Assembly: GCA_030429545.1 (NCBI GenBank)
Contig: JAUIFF010000007.1
Location: 248,001 to 312,000, forward strand
Direction of reading: 5' to 3'
Length of the DNA: 64,000 nt
Origin: Polyangia bacterium
GTDB taxonomy: Bacteria > Myxococcota_A > Polyangia > Nannocystales > Nannocystaceae
Positions 18,288-25,676 of this stretch are shown piece after piece; positions within the stretch are counted from its first letter, which is position 1, and each line of letters begins with the position of its first letter. The notes below the pieces were generated by a model that did no database searches, had not been told where the DNA came from, and saw only the letters and a list, made by a program, of their open reading frames with translations. Made by a program: the position numbers and the translations under genes.

Positions 18288-18392
18288 CTCGCAACTGCCC
18301 TCGCAACTGCCCTCGCAACTGCCCTCGCAACTGCCCTCGCAACTGCCCTCGCAACTGCCCTCGCAACTGCCTTCGCAACTGCCCTCGCAACT
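18288..18392. repeat. 12-bp tandem repeat, eight full units plus a partial one
   Basis: The unit CTCGCAACTGCC is repeated head to tail from 18288 to 18383, with one base change (T for C) in the unit at 18372, and a partial unit to 18392. It fills most of the space between the divergent lipoprotein gene (start 18236) and the DUF2071 gene (start about 18436). The period is a multiple of three, so both strands stay open, but no gene is needed there. Confidence 0.9.
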
Positions 18393-18435
18393 TCGAGCTT
18401 TGCACGTGGGCCCATCTGTGCGCGACAATCCGGCC

Positions 18436-19176
18436 GTGGCCATCGATCGCATCGCCCCAACAAAGCGGCCAGACGGCCCGAACAAGGGGACCCAGCGTTG
18501 GCGCAACCTGGTGTTTGCCCACTGGCAAATTTCGCCGGCCGAGCTGCGCCCGCACGTGCCTGCCGAGCTCGAGCTCGACATGTTTGATGGGACCTGCTTT
18601 ATCGGTCTTGTCCCGTTCGAGATGCACGCCATCCGCTCGTCGTGGATGCCCCGGTTTGCCGGGCTCAACTTTTTAGAGACCAACCTGCGGACCTATGTGC
18701 TGCACAATGGCCGCCCGGGTGTGTACTTTTTCTCGCTCGAGGCCAGTAGCTGGCTGGCTGTGAAGGTCGCCCGGGCAGTGTGGAAGCTGCCGTACTTTCA
18801 CGCCTGTATGCACCAACACCCCAAGGTTACCGACGACACGGCGCACCACTACGACACGGTCCGCTACGACGATCCGGCGGCCAATCTCAAACTCGACTAC
18901 CGGCGCCGACAACCGCTACCACCCCCAAAGCCCGGCTCACTCGAGCACTTTTTGGTGGAGCGGTACTACCTGTTTTCCCTGCGGGGCAGCGAGGTCATGC
19001 TCGGGCAGGTCCACCACCCGCCCTATCCCCTCCACGGCGCGAGATGTTTGGATATACATGAAGGCCTGATCGCCGCCGCTGGCATGCCCAAACCCGGGAG
19101 GACTCCCGACCTGTTTCACTTCTCGCCGGGTGTCGATGTCGAGGTGTTCGGGCCGTGGCCACAACCGAGCTCGTAG
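18436..19176 (+). CDS. DUF2071 (YqjF-like, acetoacetate-decarboxylase fold) protein
   Basis: About 246 residues matching the DUF2071/YqjF family: the opening QRWRNLVFAHWQI, then VPAELELDMFDGTCFIGLVPF and NLRTYV, ending with the usual PDLFHFSPGVDVEVF. The fold is related to acetoacetate decarboxylase, but activity is not established. The frame runs far upstream through the antisense of the lipoprotein gene and the 12-bp repeat. In-frame GTG codons at 18406, 18418 and 18436 are candidate starts, and the last agrees best with the family. No Shine-Dalgarno decides. The region is divergent from the lipoprotein pair. Confidence 0.75.
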   Translation: MAIDRIAPTKRPDGPNKGTQRWRNLVFAHWQISPAELRPHVPAELELDMFDGTCFIGLVPFEMHAIRSSWMPRFAGLNFLETNLRTYVLHNGRPGVYFFSLEASSWLAVKVARAVWKLPYFHACMHQHPKVTDDTAHHYDTVRYDDPAANLKLDYRRRQPLPPPKPGSLEHFLVERYYLFSLRGSEVMLGQVHHPPYPLHGARCLDIHEGLIAAAGMPKPGRTPDLFHFSPGVDVEVFGPWPQPSS

Positions 19177-19331
19177 GATCGACGCGACCACAAACGCAGA
19201 TCGACAACCCAAACTATGGTCATTATCGATCGTATTGGGGCAAAAATTCGCGCTCAGACTGATGTGCCAGCGCGAACATTCCAACCGGCTTGATCTGCTC
19301 GAGATAACGCAGGCCGCATACGCTCTTGAAC

Positions 19332-19625
19332 ATGACGATGCGCCTCACACTCGAAAGCCTGAATCTCGCCGCTGCCGAAAAAAAACTCTGCGACGAAGCC
19401 CTCACCGCGGCGGGCACCATAGTCGATGCAGCTCGTCTGCTCGGCATCACCCGTCACGCGCTGAAACGTCGCATTATTAAACACCAAATTGAATGGCCGC
19501 GTCCGAAATTCGGGCCAAATTCACTCGCTGCTGCCCAGGCTGCCCAGGCCGCCCGGGTCCTGTCCACACAAACCCCGTCTGTGACGGGCCCGACGGCCAC
19601 ACTCAAGGCCGTTCCACGCGACTGA
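19332..19625 (+). CDS. Small Fis-type helix-turn-helix (HTH_8) protein
   Basis: A 97-residue protein. Residues about 20-55 form the Fis/NtrC-type C-terminal DNA-binding motif (GTIVDAARLLGITRHALKRRI). There is no AAA+ or receiver domain, so this is a stand-alone DNA-binding module followed by an Ala/Pro/Thr-rich tail. It could be a transcription regulator or nucleoid-type protein. TTG 19326 is also possible; ATG 19332 is chosen. Several myxobacterial proteins of this size exist, but I cannot assign a target. Confidence 0.7.
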   Translation: MTMRLTLESLNLAAAEKKLCDEALTAAGTIVDAARLLGITRHALKRRIIKHQIEWPRPKFGPNSLAAAQAAQAARVLSTQTPSVTGPTATLKAVPRD

Positions 19626-19644
19626 TTTCCAGTTGTATGTGCAC

Positions 19645-19669
19645 TTTTCCAGTTCCAGCCACTGGAAAA
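19645..19669. terminator. AT-rich inverted repeat between convergent genes
   Basis: Arms TTTTCCAGT and ACTGGAAAA (9 bp, 7-base loop) lie 20 bp after the HTH gene and 13 bp before the stop of the convergent membrane protein. The A/T outer pairs give a U-run on either strand, so it may terminate both. A dispersed motif (19634) abuts it. Confidence 0.45.
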
Positions 19670-19681
19670 CCAGCACAAACG

Positions 19682-20683
19682 TCACCGGGTGGCATCGCTC
19701 GGTGGCGTGATTGTTTTTGGTTGGGCAAAAACCCGGGCCAGCAACCACCACAGGCCATACAGCGCGAGCCCGATACCGTAGTCGATAATCGGAATCCGGC
19801 TGACCACGTGTAACCGTTCGAGCTGCTGCGCGTAGGCAAAAACACCGACAATCGCAAAAACCGCGAGTGCCTGCACAACCCGGCGCGTGGTCGTGGCCAT
19901 CCCGAGGCCATAGGCCTGGGTCAGCACGAACATCATGCCAAACCCACCGGCAAACATCGGCCACATGGTCTCGCCCTGGTGCATCGCCACCAGCACGCCG
20001 TGGGGCAACACCAAAAACTCGAGTAAAAACGTCCAACGCCGGTCGATGTGCGCTCGGTGCATCAGCAATACCGATTGGCTGAGCAGCACAAACATATAGA
20101 AAAACCCGATCAGGTGACCGGTGGTATCGACCATTGGGTGGTACCAAAATGTGTAGATCAGGGCCCAGCTAAATAGATAGCCGTGGTACTCGCGGCAAAG
20201 TGCGATAAATCGTTTGTCGAACCGCAACTTGCGACCGAGCAAAAACCCACGCCTCGGTGTCTCAAACAGGATTATGACAATCAGCATGAGGGCGACTGAG
20301 CCCAGTGCCGATAGCTCGGGGACATCCTGGGCGAGCCCGTCGAACCACAGTTGACACTGCAACCAATGCAGGCCAAAGCCCGCGAGGTGTAGGATTAACA
20401 TTGCCCAATTGAACCACCGCATCTGGCCGGAAAACCCACGGGTCCGGCGCGCCATCGCTATGAGTAACCAGGCGCCGATGTTGTGCAGGGCATAGCCAAC
20501 CCACGCACTTGCGCGGCTCATGGTGTCGGGGGAGACCAGCCGCCACGGATAGGCAAATGGCTCGGTCGGACCGACGAGTTCAAAGCCCTGGAGCCGACTC
20601 GCGGTCGCCGCAATCACGCCCACAAGTGCGAGCGAGCCCGCGAGGGCCATGACAAATGTCGCTACATGGGATGACTTGGCCAC
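19682..20683 (-). CDS. Polytopic membrane protein of unknown function
   Basis: A 333-residue protein with about eight hydrophobic segments (for example VATFVMALAGSLALVGVIAA near the start, SALGSVALMLIVIILF and FVLTQAYGLGM later) and short loops. His and Trp residues lie at segment ends (LHLAGFGLHWLQ, FWYHPMVDTTGHLIGF), which could bind haem or metal, but this is speculation. GTG 20683 is preceded by TGAGG. I do not recognise the family. It is the only membrane protein in this accessory stretch and stands alone. Confidence 0.7.
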   Translation of the reverse strand: MAKSSHVATFVMALAGSLALVGVIAATASRLQGFELVGPTEPFAYPWRLVSPDTMSRASAWVGYALHNIGAWLLIAMARRTRGFSGQMRWFNWAMLILHLAGFGLHWLQCQLWFDGLAQDVPELSALGSVALMLIVIILFETPRRGFLLGRKLRFDKRFIALCREYHGYLFSWALIYTFWYHPMVDTTGHLIGFFYMFVLLSQSVLLMHRAHIDRRWTFLLEFLVLPHGVLVAMHQGETMWPMFAGGFGMMFVLTQAYGLGMATTTRRVVQALAVFAIVGVFAYAQQLERLHVVSRIPIIDYGIGLALYGLWWLLARVFAQPKTITPPSDATR

Positions 20684-21367
20684 GCCTCAGCAGTGTACCC
20701 CGCCGACATCGCGGCCGCGGCCGCGGGTTTGTGAGCCGAGGTCGGTCGTAGCGGGGAAAATTCGACACCGCGGACCGATGCCGGGTCCACACCTCCCCTC
20801 AGAGCCCGTGGTCTGCTCGTGCGTCACCTCGCGCCGAAGCGTTTGTCGAAGTTGGGTTCGTGAATCGCATCTGAAGTGGGGCTACTACCTGATCCGGGTG
20901 TAGCTGGCCCGTTTCGACCATCGACTTGGAAGTCGCGCTCCTCGAGCGACGTCGCTGTACACTCGGCGAGTGTGTTGGTCCATGCTCCTCCTTGTACCGG
21001 GAACTCGAGCGCGACCAGGTCATCCATGACACCACGAAGACCGTTGAGCATCGGTTGGTCTGGTTTGGATGATGGTTGGGTGACGTTTCGCTGTTTCATC
21101 GATCTGCTCGATCAGACATAAGGTGGCCCTCGCGTCGGCCGACTTGGGTGTTGAGCATCTCTCCGCTTCATCAGCCCCTCGGAATTCGTTCACGGATGGT
21201 CGGTACGGACCGCCGTCGCCGTGTGACATTGAGTGATTTGTTTATACTCCATACCCATAAAATTCGGGATGTCTCCGGGCTATCCCTCAACATGTAGATT
21301 TTGCCCGCCAACCTAGCAGCCAGTTCCTACCCCGGTTCGTGGCAGAGAGTCACGAGTACGGGAAGTC
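20684..21367. other. Poorly coding region before the zinc-ribbon cluster
   Basis: About 680 bp with no convincing gene except the weak candidate at 20824-21099. The last 150 bp (from about 21225) are distinctly AT-rich and probably hold the promoter of the zinc-ribbon genes. No RNA gene, repeat or recombination site is seen. Confidence 0.5.
20824..21099 (-). CDS. Possible small hypothetical protein
   Basis: A 91-residue frame beginning MKQRNVTQPSSKPDQP, hydrophilic, without signal or membrane segment. Codon use is plausible but mixed, and no family is recognised. It could equally be chance or the remnant of a larger gene. Confidence 0.3.
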   Translation of the reverse strand: MKQRNVTQPSSKPDQPMLNGLRGVMDDLVALEFPVQGGAWTNTLAECTATSLEERDFQVDGRNGPATPGSGSSPTSDAIHEPNFDKRFGAR

Positions 21368-22096
21368 ATGCATCATCTAAAGTGTCCAAATTGTGGCGCG
21401 CATATACCTCAACCAACCGACTTTAACGGCCGGGGTGTTTGCGCGTTTTGTCGTCAGGAGTACAACATCGCTGGTGCAGACCAGCTCCGCGAGCACAGGG
21501 GCAAACTCCTCAATCCCGAAGGGGTAGCCCGCGCTCTGTTCGGCGCGACCACCGGAACGTCAAATAAACACCCAGAGCTGTTTGAGCGATACTGGAACGC
21601 CGAAGGCAAGTATTTGATGTGGCTCGGACCGATTGGCATGTTCATCGTCATCGCCATTTTTTCGCAGTCACTTTACTTGCCCATTGTCGTGACCGGCGTC
21701 GGTTATATCATCGACAAACGGAATCAGATAATCAGCGACCTCTTCGACGACGACTGCGACGCTTCGTCTGACTCATCCAACGAACAGTCCGAGCCCCCCT
21801 CAAAAACTTCACGCAAAACTCTCCCCACACAGGACACGTCCCAAGCCCCCGACAACGCTCAACCGAGCCCCGACTCCCAAAACTTGGCCCATAAACTCGT
21901 AGGATTACGCGCTGCTTGGGACAAGCAGGAACACGAGAAAGACTACAAACAATATAGCCGGCAAACACGTCTGCGGATGATTGGTTTACAGCTCGTCTTC
22001 TTGTGCTGCGTGGCCGCCGGCGCCTGGAGCTACTGGGACGCCCAGCCACCAGCCTCGCCCCAACCTGTGCAACCCTTCACCAGCGAAACGTCATGA
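21368..22096 (+). CDS. Zinc-ribbon membrane protein (first of three)
   Basis: A 242-residue protein. The N-terminus carries a zinc ribbon with CPNCG (6-10) and CAFC about 20 residues later. Two hydrophobic segments follow (WLGPIGMFIVIAIF and LYLPIVVTGVGYII), then a long Ser/Gln/Pro-rich low-complexity linker (about 125-175) and a last membrane segment near the C-terminus (LQLVFLCCVAAGAW). The gene is visibly richer in A/T than its surroundings. Its TGA overlaps the next ATG (ATGA). Family unknown; the shared ribbon-plus-membrane plan with the next two genes implies a common origin. Confidence 0.75.
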   Translation: MHHLKCPNCGAHIPQPTDFNGRGVCAFCRQEYNIAGADQLREHRGKLLNPEGVARALFGATTGTSNKHPELFERYWNAEGKYLMWLGPIGMFIVIAIFSQSLYLPIVVTGVGYIIDKRNQIISDLFDDDCDASSDSSNEQSEPPSKTSRKTLPTQDTSQAPDNAQPSPDSQNLAHKLVGLRAAWDKQEHEKDYKQYSRQTRLRMIGLQLVFLCCVAAGAWSYWDAQPPASPQPVQPFTSETS

Positions 22097-22419
22097 TTCT
22101 TCTTCGTTTGCAGTGTCCCAAGTGTGACAGTGTCGCTCCTCCGCGAATGCCCGTCGGTCCGATTTTCTGCCCCACTTGCCAACATGTCTTTCAGGCGAGC
22201 CAAGCACCTCGTGCCTACTCTGATGCCGGGGCATCGCTCGATGTCGGGACGATGGCTGCATCGATTTTTGACGCGCAAAAACAACTGGTACGAGAGGAGT
22301 ATGAAAAAGCAGTCGTTGCACTCGTCGAAGAAAAGAAACGCGAACACGTGAACCGTTATAAAAGCCTCGTGTTCGTCGTTACCATTTGGCTTGTGCAAGT
22401 CTTGCTCAGTCACTACTAG
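22093..22419 (+). CDS. Zinc-ribbon membrane microprotein (second of three)
   Basis: A 108-residue protein. The N-terminal ribbon is CPKC (9-12) and CPTC (about 26-29). The middle, TMAASIFDAQKQLVREEYEK, is helical and charged. The C-terminal VFVVTIWLVQVLLSHY is a membrane anchor. It starts within the stop of the preceding gene, so the two are translationally coupled. The opening LQCPKC and the late DAGASLDVGTMAASI resemble GRPLDIQTLTTAI in the third gene, showing paralogy. Confidence 0.75.
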   Translation: MILLRLQCPKCDSVAPPRMPVGPIFCPTCQHVFQASQAPRAYSDAGASLDVGTMAASIFDAQKQLVREEYEKAVVALVEEKKREHVNRYKSLVFVVTIWLVQVLLSHY

Positions 22420-22511
22420 CAATCCGTGTTTTTCCCGCGGAGATAGCACTGCAGATGCACCTGAACCATTGAATGCACTCATCAACGTACCTCCACCGGA
22501 AAAAAGCCGCT

Positions 22512-22835
22512 ATGCAACTCTACACATCGAAATGTCCGTCCTGCGGAGCACAACTACCACCGATGAACCTCGCTGGAGTCCTCTGCTGCCACTACTGCAA
22601 TCATACATTCCTACCCCAGGATGCCCGCTCCATCTGCTCTCGAGACGGGAGGCCGCTCGATATCCAAACACTGACAACAGCGATTTCACAGGCGCACCAA
22701 GAACTCGACCTACCACGGTATGACCGAAAACCCGAGGATGATCCGCGCTATTTGAAAGTTGCGAACCCCAATCTTCTTATTATGATCGTCCCAATCTTAA
22801 TCGTCTTGGGCATAAGAACTTATCTCACCCGGTAA
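22512..22835 (+). CDS. Zinc-ribbon membrane microprotein (third of three)
   Basis: A 107-residue protein. The ribbon is CPSCG (8-12) and CHYC (about 26-29). A charged middle precedes a C-terminal membrane segment (NLLIMIVPILIVLGIRTYL). ATG 22512 is chosen because the upstream part of the frame (from 22473) lacks ribbon homology. The gap of 92 bp to the second gene contains a dispersed palindrome at 22450. A ribbon facing the cytoplasm at the membrane would suit a scaffold or assembly factor, but nothing in the sequence proves it. Confidence 0.75.
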   Translation: MQLYTSKCPSCGAQLPPMNLAGVLCCHYCNHTFLPQDARSICSRDGRPLDIQTLTTAISQAHQELDLPRYDRKPEDDPRYLKVANPNLLIMIVPILIVLGIRTYLTR

Positions 22836-23020
22836 CCAGCTACCCGAACTTCTCACCAAGTTTCGGCTGCGACCACCAAGTGCACGCAGTCATTGACCGT
22901 ACTCCTCTACGCACCTTTGACGGTTTCGCCGGCAAAACCTGGTGGATATCCAGGGCGAATCCAAGCTAAAGGTTCAACGCCCACGAAGGCGCGAGCGTCG
23001 AATCTTTACGTTGTCGGGCT

Positions 23021-23262
23021 CACTTCTTCCCGAGTACGACCACGCCGTAGTTCTCCACCGCGATCGCCAGCGCGGCCACGGGTTTGCCGTCGAGGTCGCC
23101 GACCCCGATGTCAGCGCCACTTCGCCGCTGCGGATCCGCAGGAGCACGTCGCCGCTTTTGTTGTTGGCCACAACCCCCTCGCTCGTGGCCAGCACGACAT
23201 CGTTTTGACCGTCAGATTCGCGGGGCCCAACCTCGACAAAATCGGTAAGCTAGGCGTCGTGC
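23021..23262 (-). pseudogene. Frameshifted remnant of an FG-GAP/VCBS-repeat protein
   Basis: Read on the minus strand, one frame gives DFVEVGPRESDGQNDVVLAT and continues with LLRIRSGEVAL. Then, after a frame change near 23105-23125, a second frame reads ADIGVGDLDGKPVAALAIA and ends GVVVLGKK at the TGA at 23021-23023. VGDLDG-xP-xxAxA is the FG-GAP signature. No start is present, and the piece lies directly downstream of the Thr-rich lipoprotein, so it may be the broken C-terminal domain of that gene. A sequencing error could mimic the shift. Confidence 0.55.
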
Positions 23263-23277
23263 CGAAAAACCCGGTTC

Positions 23278-23646
23278 CTAGGGCGCTGGTAGGTCGAACT
23301 TGGGCCCGGAGTCGCTGGTTGTTGAGTCGCCACCGGTCGTGCTGTCGGTGTCGTCGGGCAAATCGAGTTTGACGCCGGTGGCATCGGTGGTCGGCTCTGA
23401 GGTCGTGACGTCACCGGTCGTCGCATCGGTCGTGACGTCGCCAGTTGTCGCGTCGGTCGTGACTTCGGTCGTCGCGTCGGTCGTCGCGTCGGTCGTCTGT
23501 ACATCGGTCGTCGCGGTCGAGCCTGTCTGGCCGCCGGTCACCATCTCGTCGATGGTCGTCGACTGGGTGCCATCTTTGGTGTCCTTGTCACACGCGAGCA
23601 CCGTACATGCGAGCGCCACAGCGATCATTGAGAAAACCCGCAACAT
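23278..23646 (-). CDS. Thr-rich repeat lipoprotein, possibly truncated
   Basis: A 122-residue protein. The signal MLRVFSMIAVALACTVLAC gives lipobox TVLAC, and almost all the rest is a Thr/Asp/Gly/Val spacer, including two tandem copies of TTDATTGDV (27 bp at DNA level). It ends GPKFDLPAP without any folded domain, which is unusual: such spacers normally lead into a domain. The FG-GAP fragment just downstream suggests the domain was lost by a premature stop and decay. It starts 35 bp after the ceramidase-like gene on the same strand. Confidence 0.7.
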   Translation of the reverse strand: MLRVFSMIAVALACTVLACDKDTKDGTQSTTIDEMVTGGQTGSTATTDVQTTDATTDATTEVTTDATTGDVTTDATTGDVTTSEPTTDATGVKLDLPDDTDSTTGGDSTTSDSGPKFDLPAP

Positions 23647-23681
23647 GGCGCGAACATAGCAGGAGCGGCTGGGTTCGCGTA

Positions 23682-25532
23682 CTAATTGCCAAAATGTTCG
23701 GCCGACCACTGCAACAAAGCTCCCGCTTTGCTATCTAAAAACGCGGCAGTTCCAGGGCCGAGTGAGTTGGTCTCTTCGTAGTGGTCGCCCTCGGGCTCGT
23801 CGACATACGGCATATCGGCCGACAGCTCAAAGTCGTACTCAGGCAGGATGTAGCCGATTTCATCGTTGCCCAAGCCCACCAGCCAGCGATAGGTGCCACC
23901 CATGCGTTCCTTTAAAAACGGCCCCTTCGGCGCGTTGGCAATATCCGGTGGGTTGGGGTTTTGTGGGTCGATAAACACGTACGAGGGCGAACCGACATGG
24001 GAGCCATCGTAGCCACCGATCGCCAGCTCGGGCAAAAGCTCGCCGGGGATCGACAACATCTGGAGCGGCCCGACATTGATGAGCGCCATCTCAGTGGTGA
24101 TCCAGTTTTCGTTGGTGTCGGGGTCGACATAGGCGTCGCGATCGATCACGCCGATGTCGTACATCACCTGCAGCGCGGTGTTTTCAACAAGGATCTGAAA
24201 GTCTTGGGCTTGGAAGTTGAGCTTGGGTGCATCGACGACCTCACCGGCATCGAGGGCGGCCAGGGCCATCTCACCGAGGTGTGAGCCGATGGCATCGGCC
24301 TTGTCGAAGGTCGCGGACTTGTAAGCCGGGCCCCCTGGGGTTTGCACAACCACACCGAGGGTCGTCATCATGCCACCCACCGCGGCATTGATGAAGATAC
24401 AATTACCACCGACACCCGCGCGCCCGCTGCCGTCGGGCCATTGCGACCCCTGCTCAACGGTCCGCCGCAGGGCGTGGACATAGTCGCTGGTGAGGTACAG
24501 GTTGTCGTCGGCGAGGGTTTCTGGGTGGTTGCCAAAATTGACGAGGGTTGCGATCGCATCGCCGCCCTTGTCGACAAACGAGACCGCACCGAGCGTTTCG
24601 TCGATCACCACCGGGTCCCGCGAGTCGCGGATGACGTTGGCGACACCACGTTCGGAAAACGCCCCGGCATCGACTTCGCCGATCACCATGTGGTCGACCT
24701 CGGTGAGGTCGGCTACCGAAGTTTGGATGGTGGCCACCACCGACTCGCGAATGAAGTTGGCGTAGGTCTCATCGTAGCCGGTCTTCAGCAGCGAGGGGCC
24801 CCACAAACCCATGGTGTCGGGACCTTCGTGGTTGTGGGTTGAATGTATCAGCAAGTAATCGACGTCGACATCCTGCGCCGTCAACATGTCGCGGATTTTC
24901 ACCACATCGCCGTTGAACCAGCCGACGACATCGAGGGCGACGATTGCCACGGTGGCGTCCCCCTGCCGCAGGACGATGGTCCGTGCCCACACACCATCGT
25001 CGCCGCCAAACCACCCCTGGCCGGCGGTGCGCGGTCCGAGGGTTGCGCGGGCGTGACCAAAACCCGCCATCCACGAGGCCTGAAACTCACCGTCGCCCTC
25101 GCCCTCGTCAGGGCCCTCGTAGCCGGGGTCTTCAGGGCACAGGTGGTCACAGCCGCAGTCGTAGTACTCGTCCCGGGTTTCGTCGTATTTCGAGTTGTTG
25201 TCGGTGTCGAGCCACAACTCGAAGCACGGGGGCACAATCGAGACCGTCGCTGTCCCCACGGCCAGCGGACCATCGCCGCTGTCGCAGATGCCCGAAGGGT
25301 CACCCGGGCAATAGAGCTGCGGCGGTACGGCTGGCTCGCCAGTATCCCCGGTGTCGGAGGTTTCGCCGGTCTCACCGGTGCCGTCACCTGTCAGCGAGGT
25401 GTCGCCGGTGGCTTGTGTGGTCTCGGATTGGGTCGAGCCAGCCGTGGTCGCAGCCGGTCCGGTCCCGCAACCTGCGAGCATGGTCACCGCCAGCGAGCCA
25501 GCAAACCGTTGAATACACACCTTTGCCGCCAT
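23682..25532 (-). CDS. Neutral-ceramidase-like lipoprotein
   Basis: A 616-residue exported protein. ATG 25532 (MAAKVCIQRF) gives a signal with lipobox MLAGC; the frame extends further upstream without a signal. A Thr/Gly/Asp spacer follows, then a Cys-rich acidic insert (DCGCDHLCPED), then the alkaline/neutral ceramidase core: HSTHNHEGPDT (metal-binding His pair), NFGNHPETLADD, and a late GNDEIGYILPEYDFE. Ceramidases of this family use zinc to split N-acyl-sphingosine. A bacterial lipoprotein version would act outside the cytoplasm, on sphingolipids of the cell itself or of prey (inference). The acyl-amide substrate is not proven. Confidence 0.78.
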   Translation of the reverse strand: MAAKVCIQRFAGSLAVTMLAGCGTGPAATTAGSTQSETTQATGDTSLTGDGTGETGETSDTGDTGEPAVPPQLYCPGDPSGICDSGDGPLAVGTATVSIVPPCFELWLDTDNNSKYDETRDEYYDCGCDHLCPEDPGYEGPDEGEGDGEFQASWMAGFGHARATLGPRTAGQGWFGGDDGVWARTIVLRQGDATVAIVALDVVGWFNGDVVKIRDMLTAQDVDVDYLLIHSTHNHEGPDTMGLWGPSLLKTGYDETYANFIRESVVATIQTSVADLTEVDHMVIGEVDAGAFSERGVANVIRDSRDPVVIDETLGAVSFVDKGGDAIATLVNFGNHPETLADDNLYLTSDYVHALRRTVEQGSQWPDGSGRAGVGGNCIFINAAVGGMMTTLGVVVQTPGGPAYKSATFDKADAIGSHLGEMALAALDAGEVVDAPKLNFQAQDFQILVENTALQVMYDIGVIDRDAYVDPDTNENWITTEMALINVGPLQMLSIPGELLPELAIGGYDGSHVGSPSYVFIDPQNPNPPDIANAPKGPFLKERMGGTYRWLVGLGNDEIGYILPEYDFELSADMPYVDEPEGDHYEETNSLGPGTAAFLDSKAGALLQWSAEHFGN

Positions 25533-25676
25533 CGCCGGCAACCATACTCTCGGCCCTGTCAAAATTGAATCTGCGGATGCGCAGTGTTTTTTGTGTAGTG
25601 CTGGAGCGGCTGGATATTTGCACAGCCATGCGTCACGAAAACTTGGCGAACCCGCCGGCAAAACGCAGTCCGCGAA

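Noticed and set aside
17956..18435. N-terminal extension of the DUF2071 frame through the lipoprotein gene and the 12-bp repeat
   Set aside because: The region is antisense to a lipoprotein with a good signal peptide, and the family begins near residue 1 of the 18436 start.
18236..18683. Upstream extension of the lipoprotein frame that would translate the 12-bp array as repeated CEGS
   Set aside because: It would bury the signal peptide and lipobox inside the protein, and overlaps the DUF2071 gene.
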